This document shows, piece after piece, positions 5,046 to 9,181 of a stretch of 9,181 bases of DNA (position 1 is its first letter; the number at the start of each line of letters is the position of its first letter). The notes beneath the pieces are model-generated. The model was not told the origin of the DNA and did no database searches. It saw only the letters and a list, made by a program, of their open reading frames with translations. This DNA comes from an uncultured Clostridia bacterium (GTDB lineage: Bacteria > Bacillota_A > Clostridia > Oscillospirales > Ruminococcaceae). Where the stretch lies: the NCBI GenBank assembly GCA_947169455.1, contig CAMVPV010000027.1, forward strand, positions 1 through 9,181. The letters run 5' to 3'. A program made the position numbers and the translations under genes.

Positions 5046-5060
5046 GGATTGGTGTATAAT
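5032..5060 (+). promoter_or_regulatory. Promoter of the mraZ-rsmH-ftsL (dcw) transcript
   Basis: TTGCAA (5032-5037), 17 bp, TATAAT (5055-5060). Transcription should start near 5067, leaving a leader of about 180 nt before mraZ, long for a housekeeping operon. Confidence 0.8.
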
Positions 5061-5107
5061 TAGAACATAGTGGTGAAGAATACCATAAAAGTGGTGAAAA
5101 GTGGTGA
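5049..5107 (+). promoter_or_regulatory. MraZ operator: phased GTGGTGA boxes
   Basis: GTGGTGA occurs at 5070-5076, 5091-5097 and 5101-5107, the last two within an AAAAGTGGTGA context, and a degenerate TTGGTGT at 5049-5055 precedes them. Start-to-start distances are 21, 21 and 10 bp, i.e. whole helical turns on one DNA face. MraZ proteins are known to bind TGGG- or AAAGTGG-like direct repeats at about 10-bp period upstream of their own gene. The boxes straddle the predicted transcription start, so autorepression is the simplest reading. Confidence 0.75.
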
Positions 5108-5120
5108 TTTTCAACGTGCC

Positions 5121-5139
5121 ATTCAACACGGTGTTGAAT
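5121..5139. promoter_or_regulatory. 19-bp palindrome in the mraZ leader
   Basis: ATTCAACAC (5121-5129), one G, GTGTTGAAT (5131-5139) form a perfect 9-1-9 palindrome, extendable by a GC pair past one mismatch. In RNA it makes an 8-bp hairpin with a CGG loop; it has no T-tract, so it is not a terminator. It lies about 55 nt into the transcript and could be an extra operator or an RNA element. Confidence 0.45.
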
Positions 5140-5249
5140 TGCCCCCGCTTTACGGCATCCGCACCCCGGATAAGCTCAGAGGCATCAGAAATATAAACGC
5201 CCGTGCTTCCGCGGTGATACCGCTTATGTGACGAAAGGAGTGACAAAGC

Positions 5250-5678
5250 ATGGCTCAGGCTTTAATGGGCACTTACGAACATACCATCGATGCCAAGGGA
5301 CGCATGGCTTTCCCCACCAAGCTGCGGGAACTGCTCGGCGACTGCTTTGTCATCACCATAGATCCGTCGGGCTGCCTTTTCGTGTATTCCGGAGAAGAAT
5401 GGGCTTCTTACACAGAAAAGCTGAAGAGCCTCACCGGCTCCGCTGCAAAAGCCGCTATCCGCAAGCTGTATGCCAATGCCGTTACCGCTGAGGCAGACAA
5501 GCAGGGGCGCGTGCTGATACCGCAGAAGCTGCGCGAATACGCCGGCCTTGAACATGACGTCACCGTTATCGGCAACCTCAATCATGCCGAGATATGGGAT
5601 ACCGGGCGATACGAGGAGCAGGAGGCGAAGTTCTCCGACGAGGAACTTGCCGCAGCTCTCGATTCTATCGCTTTCTGA
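5250..5678 (+). CDS. mraZ: Transcriptional regulator MraZ
   Basis: The 142-aa product has both halves of the MraZ (AbrB-like swapped-hairpin) fold, each with the D-x-[KQ]-G-R signature: DAKGR at 14-18, followed by PTKLRE, and DKQGR at 83-87, followed by IPQKLREYAGL. Length matches the family. MraZ forms ring-shaped oligomers that bind direct repeats upstream of the dcw cluster and control its expression. Repeats of that kind are present at 5049-5107. AAAGGAG at 5234-5240 is 9 bases before the ATG. The gene is first in its operon and its TGA is part of the GAGG ribosome site for rsmH, 9 bases ahead, implying coupled translation. Confidence 0.96.
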   Translation: MAQALMGTYEHTIDAKGRMAFPTKLRELLGDCFVITIDPSGCLFVYSGEEWASYTEKLKSLTGSAAKAAIRKLYANAVTAEADKQGRVLIPQKLREYAGLEHDVTVIGNLNHAEIWDTGRYEEQEAKFSDEELAAALDSIAF

Positions 5679-5687
5679 GGTCATTGA

Positions 5688-6641
5688 ATGGGATTTTCAC
5701 ATATACCTGTCCTGCTTGAACAGACGATAGCAGGACTGAACATCGACCCCGCAGGCATTTACCTCGACGGCACCTGCGGCGGCGGCGGACATTCCTACGA
5801 GATAGCGAGCCGCCTCACCTCCGGAAGGCTCATCGGGATAGACCGCGACCCCGATGCCGTAAAGGCCGCATCACAAAGACTGGACGGTCTTAACGCACAG
5901 GTCGTGCACGGCAACTACTCCGATATAAAGGAGATCTCCGCAGGGCTCGGTATAGCACGATATAACGGCATACTGCTCGATCTGGGCGTGTCCTCGCACC
6001 AGCTCGACTGCCCCGAAAGAGGTTTTTCCTACCACAATGACGCGCCCCTCGATATGAGGATGTCACAGGAGGGCGTTTCCGCAAGGGATATAGTCAACGG
6101 ATATCCCGCTGACAGGATAGCGGATATACTGTATAAATTCGGGGAGGAGAAATTCTCCCGCAAGATAGCAGCCAATATCGTCTCCGCACGGGAGATATCC
6201 CCTATCGAAACTACCGGCGAACTCGCGGAGATAATAAAGAATTCGATACCCGCACGGTTCCGCCGCGAAAAAAACCCATGCAAGAAGAGCTTTCAGGCGA
6301 TACGCATCGCCGTGAACCGCGAATTTGACCACCTTGAAAAGGGGCTGGACGACGCATTCGATATGCTCGCGCCCGGCGGGAGATTATGCGTGATAACCTT
6401 CCATTCCCTTGAAGACAGGATAGTAAAGCACAGGTTCGCTTCATTCTGCACAGGCTGCACCTGCCCGCCCGATTTTCCGCAGTGCGTATGCGGAAAGACC
6501 CCGCGCGGAAAGCTCGTGTGCCGCAAGCCCATAGAAGCAGAGCCCGCAGAGCTTGAAGAAAACAACCGCAGCAGGAGCGCAAAGCTCCGCATAATAGAAA
6601 AGATAAAGGACGAGATGGTTTTCCGCACCGCTCCCGCGTGA
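5688..6641 (+). CDS. rsmH: 16S rRNA (cytosine1402-N4)-methyltransferase
   Basis: The 317-aa protein begins with the family's GFSHIPVLLEQTI and shows the S-adenosylmethionine site DGTCGGGGHS (27-36) and IDRDP (51-55). It also has LLDLGVSSHQLD (96-107), RGFSYHNDAPLDMRM (111-125), FQAIRIAVN (202-210) and CVITFHSLEDRIVK (234-247). The Cys-rich CTGCTCPPDFPQCVCG segment (254-269) is usual in clostridial members. RsmH (MraW) N4-methylates C1402 in the decoding centre of 16S rRNA, tuning initiation and decoding fidelity. Full length, no defects seen. GAGG at 5677-5680 overlaps the mraZ stop and is 7 bases before ATG 5688. It sits in the standard dcw order. Confidence 0.97.
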   Translation: MGFSHIPVLLEQTIAGLNIDPAGIYLDGTCGGGGHSYEIASRLTSGRLIGIDRDPDAVKAASQRLDGLNAQVVHGNYSDIKEISAGLGIARYNGILLDLGVSSHQLDCPERGFSYHNDAPLDMRMSQEGVSARDIVNGYPADRIADILYKFGEEKFSRKIAANIVSAREISPIETTGELAEIIKNSIPARFRREKNPCKKSFQAIRIAVNREFDHLEKGLDDAFDMLAPGGRLCVITFHSLEDRIVKHRFASFCTGCTCPPDFPQCVCGKTPRGKLVCRKPIEAEPAELEENNRSRSAKLRIIEKIKDEMVFRTAPA

Positions 6642-6670
6642 GGAAAACTCAGAAGGAGAGTGAGTCTGTC

Positions 6671-7147
6671 ATGGCAGACAGAAGAAGAGGCGCAGCAAGC
6701 GTACTTGATATCTCGGTTTACGAAGAAAAAGAGCCTTCCCGCTCGGGCGAGGCGATAACATATACCTCCGGAAAAAGTGAGCGGTTCGGCTCATACGTGA
6801 TGACGGTGTTCGTCGTTGCGGCAGTCGGCGCACTGCTCTACGGAGTTATCGATTCCAAGGTGCAGGCGACCGCGATCCGCAGCGAGATCAACAACGAACA
6901 GATAGTGGTCGAAACACTGAAAAGCGAAAACGCCAGGATGAAGACCGAGATAGAGAGCAAGAGCTCGATGAAGGCTGTCGAATCATACGCCGAGAATGTG
7001 CTCGGTATGCAGAAGCTCGATAAATCCCAGTGCGAATATATAACCCTCGAAAGCGGCAACGTTATAGAGATACCCGAAAACACCGACAATTTCTTCGTAA
7101 AGGTCAAGAGCGCTTTTTCGGATTTTCTCGACTATCTGAGAGGATAA
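6671..7147 (+). CDS. ftsL: FtsL/DivIC-like divisome membrane protein
   Basis: A 158-aa bitopic protein. It has a basic cytoplasmic N-terminus (1-40), one transmembrane helix (about 41-60, SYVMTVFVVAAVGALLYGVI), a coiled coil with regular hydrophobic spacing (about 62-100), then AENVLGMQKLDKSQCEYI (107-124), the typical FtsL/DivIC end motif. FtsL and DivIC pair through their coiled coils and activate the septal peptidoglycan synthase with FtsQ/DivIB. Position between rsmH and a class B PBP makes FtsL the likelier identity. AAGGAG (6653-6658) lies 12 bases before ATG 6671, slightly long; the in-frame GTG at 6638 overlapping the rsmH stop has no ribosome site. The C-terminal 19 residues (NFFVKVKSAF onward) form an amphipathic-looking extra tail. 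Confidence 0.88.
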   Translation: MADRRRGAASVLDISVYEEKEPSRSGEAITYTSGKSERFGSYVMTVFVVAAVGALLYGVIDSKVQATAIRSEINNEQIVVETLKSENARMKTEIESKSSMKAVESYAENVLGMQKLDKSQCEYITLESGNVIEIPENTDNFFVKVKSAFSDFLDYLRG

Positions 7148-7177
7148 ACTGCCCGCCGCATTTCTGTTTGTGAAATA

Positions 7178-7237
7178 TCCGGAATATTTTCCCTTATTCC
7201 GTCAAAAATAATTCCGGAACACGGTGATATTGCCGTG
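7178..7237 (+). other. Two intercistronic stem-loops between ftsL and the PBP gene
   Basis: TCCGGAATATTTT (7178-7190) pairs with 7205-7218 over 13 bp with one bulged base. CACGG (7220-7224) pairs with CCGTG (7233-7237). Neither is followed by a T-tract. They precede a terminator-like hairpin and may form part of a processing or attenuation region. Confidence 0.45.
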
Positions 7238-7262
7238 AATAAAAAAATAAAATGATATCAAG

Positions 7263-7292
7263 CGGGCTGCACGGTTTGCAGCCCGTATTTTT
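7263..7292 (+). terminator. Rho-independent terminator within the dcw cluster
   Basis: CGGGCTGCA (7263-7271, counting the C at 7263) pairs with TGCAGCCCG (7277-7285) around a CGGTT loop and is followed by TATTTTT (7286-7292). By sequence it is as strong as the other terminators in this window, yet it lies 43 bp before the PBP start codon. Confidence 0.8.
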
Positions 7293-7335
7293 CCACATAG
7301 GGGAAATTATGATCTCCCCGTTAAGGAGACTTACA

Positions 7336-9181
7336 ATGAGCAAAAGATCTTCGGAAAGGGCAAAGCCCGCCAACCACCGCCCCGACGGACAGATGCGGCG
7401 CAGGATGCTGCTGATAAGCCTGTTCCTGCTCGCTTTTACGGGGTATATACTCTACACGCTGTTCCGCGTTTCCATCGTTGAAACACAGAAGTTCCAGTCC
7501 TACGCGAACCAGAACCAGTTCAAGAGCACTACCGTAAAAGCCAACCGCGGCAGCATATATGATTCCTCGGGAAAGATACTCGCGCAGTCCGCGACGGTAT
7601 ATACTATAATAATCGACCCGTATCTGCTTGGAAAGATAAACGATATGGACGTTATCCCCGAGCTGAAATGCACCGAGCGCGCACGCCAGACAGAAGCCTG
7701 CGCAAGGATAATCTCCGAGAATATCACCGATGTCGATTACAATGAACTGCTGAAGAACCTCCGCGAGGAGGTTGCCTCGGGCTCGGAGAGCAGATGGTTC
7801 AAGGTCGCTTCTCAGATAGAAAAGCCTATCGCCGACAGGATAATCGAACAGGCCGTCGAGGAAAATATAGATGACAATATCATCTACACCACTATGGATA
7901 CAAAGCGCTATTATCCGCAGGATGAACTCGCATCGGCGGTAATAGGCTTCACCAACTACGACGGCGACGGCGTATATGGCGTTGAGGCGTACTATAACGA
8001 TTACCTCGCGGGCGTTGACGGCAAGATAATCACCGCCACCGACGCTACCGGCGCCGAGATGCCCTACAAGAACGACCGCAACTATCCCGCAAAGGACGGC
8101 TGTTCGGTATATCTCACACTGAACATGACCCTGCAGTACTACCTCGAAAAGAACCTCTACCAGGCAGTGCAGGATTATGATATCCGCAAGCGCGCCGTGG
8201 GGATAATGATGAACGCAAAGACAGGCGCTATCCTCGCAATGGCGACTTCACCCGGATTTGACCTCAATGACCGCAATTCGATATACTCCTATCAGGACAG
8301 GTTTGAGCTCTCGCAGATCGACGAGAAGAACGAAAAGGAGCTCTACGATGAGACTTACGCCGCACTGCGCGAAAAGCAGTGGAAGAACAAGGCGATAACC
8401 GAGCTCTACTACCCCGGTTCGGTATTCAAGGTAATTACCGGTTCCGCCGCTCTCGAAGAGAGAACTATCAACACGAACACCACCTTCAACTGCATAAATC
8501 CCTATGTCATAGCAGATACGGAGATACACTGCTGGACACTGGGCTCTCACGGAACGCTCGACTTCACACGCGCAATGACCGTTTCCTGCAACCCGTACTT
8601 CATTCAGGTCGGTCAGTCGCTCGGCGGAACGAAGTTCAGCGAATACTTCCGCGCATTCGGGTTTACCGAAAAGACAGGCATCGACCTCCCCGGCGAGGTT
8701 GACAGCATCTACGTCCACCCCGAGGATATGGGACCCGTCGAGCTCGCGTCCTGCGCGTTCGGACAGTCCAACAAGATAACTCCCCTCCAGATGATAACCG
8801 CGTATGCGGCAGTAATAAACGGCGGCTATCTCGTGAAGCCCTACGTCGTGAGCAAGATAGTCGATTCCAACGGAAATGTCATAAGATCGACCGAGCCCAC
8901 CATAAAGAGACAGGTGATCTCCGAGGAGACCTCCGCGACCATGCGTGAGGTGCTCGAAAATGTCGTCAGCGGCAACGGCGGCGGAAATGCCTACATCAAG
9001 GGCTACCGCATAGGCGGAAAATCCGGCACCGCACAGAAGCAGGACGAAAACAACGCACGTAAGCGCGATGACCTCTATGCTTCATCCTACTGCGGATTTG
9101 CACCCGCGGACGACCCCGAGATAATACTGCTGGTAATGGTCGATGAGCCTATGCCGCATAATGCGACGCCAATTTATCGGA
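7336..9181 (+). CDS. Class B penicillin-binding protein, FtsI/SpoVD type (3' truncated by window)
   Basis: The frame is open from ATG 7336 (AAGGAG 7 bases upstream) to the window end, 615 codons. A basic cytoplasmic tail and one membrane helix (about 24-45) come first. The RGSIYDSSGKILA pedestal motif (71-83) starts the dimerisation domain. The transpeptidase domain shows all three active-site motifs: SVFK with nucleophile Ser362 and Lys365, SCN at 417-419, and KSGT at 562-565. It therefore should cross-link septal or spore peptidoglycan by D,D-transpeptidation and be a beta-lactam target. FtsI (PBP2B), PBP2x and SpoVD share this core and differ mainly at the C-terminus (PASTA domains), which is outside the window, so I give no symbol. 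The gene follows a strong terminator, so a separate promoter or regulated readthrough is expected; a weak TATGAT at 7308-7313 is the only -10 candidate seen. Confidence 0.95.
   Translation, partial: MSKRSSERAKPANHRPDGQMRRRMLLISLFLLAFTGYILYTLFRVSIVETQKFQSYANQNQFKSTTVKANRGSIYDSSGKILAQSATVYTIIIDPYLLGKINDMDVIPELKCTERARQTEACARIISENITDVDYNELLKNLREEVASGSESRWFKVASQIEKPIADRIIEQAVEENIDDNIIYTTMDTKRYYPQDELASAVIGFTNYDGDGVYGVEAYYNDYLAGVDGKIITATDATGAEMPYKNDRNYPAKDGCSVYLTLNMTLQYYLEKNLYQAVQDYDIRKRAVGIMMNAKTGAILAMATSPGFDLNDRNSIYSYQDRFELSQIDEKNEKELYDETYAALREKQWKNKAITELYYPGSVFKVITGSAALEERTINTNTTFNCINPYVIADTEIHCWTLGSHGTLDFTRAMTVSCNPYFIQVGQSLGGTKFSEYFRAFGFTEKTGIDLPGEVDSIYVHPEDMGPVELASCAFGQSNKITPLQMITAYAAVINGGYLVKPYVVSKIVDSNGNVIRSTEPTIKRQVISEETSATMREVLENVVSGNGGGNAYIKGYRIGGKSGTAQKQDENNARKRDDLYASSYCGFAPADDPEIILLVMVDEPMPHNATPIYR

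Larger units (their letters stand above)
4728..5249. other. Non-coding divergent region between pilin and mraZ
   Basis: This 522-bp stretch has no convincing gene. It holds the pilin promoter (left), a pair of 19-bp direct repeats, an AT-rich section (about 4850-4985) and the mraZ promoter, operator boxes and a long leader (right). The AT-rich section contains only a weak stem-loop at 4862-4886. The short reading frames through it lack ribosome sites and recognisable composition. Confidence 0.7.

Noticed and set aside
5262..5684. 140-codon minus-strand frame antisense to mraZ
   Set aside because: mraZ on the plus strand is unmistakable; the antisense frame has no supporting signals.
6638..6670. 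GTG start for ftsL overlapping the rsmH stop
   Set aside because: No ribosome site precedes it; ATG 6671 has AAGGAG upstream, though at a longish spacing.
8248..8718. 156-codon minus-strand frame inside the PBP gene
   Set aside because: The plus strand encodes the PBP active-site motifs across the same bases.
1..9181. CRISPR array, insertion sequence, tRNA or rRNA
   Set aside because: No spaced identical repeats, transposase motifs, terminal inverted repeats with target duplications, or tRNA-like cloverleaf sequences were found on either strand by eye.

Overview
The window looks like chromosomal DNA of a Gram-positive, anaerobic gut or rumen clostridium, most likely Ruminococcus or a close relative (Oscillospiraceae). 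This is inferred from three things: the mraZ-rsmH-ftsL-PBP gene order, strong AGGAGG-type ribosome sites, and Ala/Glu/Asp-rich surface proteins beside a type IV pilin-like gene. No rRNA or marker gene is present to fix the species.

Bases 1-3167 (+ strand) hold three consecutive genes for exported, highly acidic proteins. The first is only a C-terminal fragment. The second (510 aa) and third (283 aa) share a homologous secreted N-terminal domain of about 160 residues. All three end in an acidic or Ala/Glu tail, a T-G-N tripeptide, a hydrophobic stretch and a Lys/Arg-rich end, which is the layout of a sortase-type cell wall sorting signal with a degenerate motif. Each is followed by its own hairpin. 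The two complete genes have their own promoters and structured 5' leaders. Their codon use suggests high expression.

Bases 3199-4774 (- strand) hold two independently promoted and terminated genes. One is a small HD-domain phosphohydrolase-like enzyme (3257-3802). The other is a prepilin-like protein with a classic KG|FTLIEL cleavage site (4026-4691). Pilin-family proteins are known adhesins for cellulose in Ruminococcus albus, so the left half may be an adhesion and surface region; that link is inference.

Bases 4728-5249 form a 522-bp non-coding divergent region. It contains a pair of 19-bp direct repeats, a good sigma-A promoter for the rightward genes, and an array of GTGGTGA boxes at helical spacing that looks like a MraZ operator.

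Bases 5250-9181 (+ strand) are the start of the division and cell wall (dcw) cluster: mraZ (regulator), rsmH (16S rRNA methyltransferase), ftsL-like (divisome membrane protein) and a class B penicillin-binding protein cut off by the window end. A strong terminator-like hairpin lies between ftsL and the PBP gene. No tRNA, rRNA, CRISPR array or insertion sequence was seen. The most interesting unexplained material is the tandem acidic surface-protein family and its leaders.
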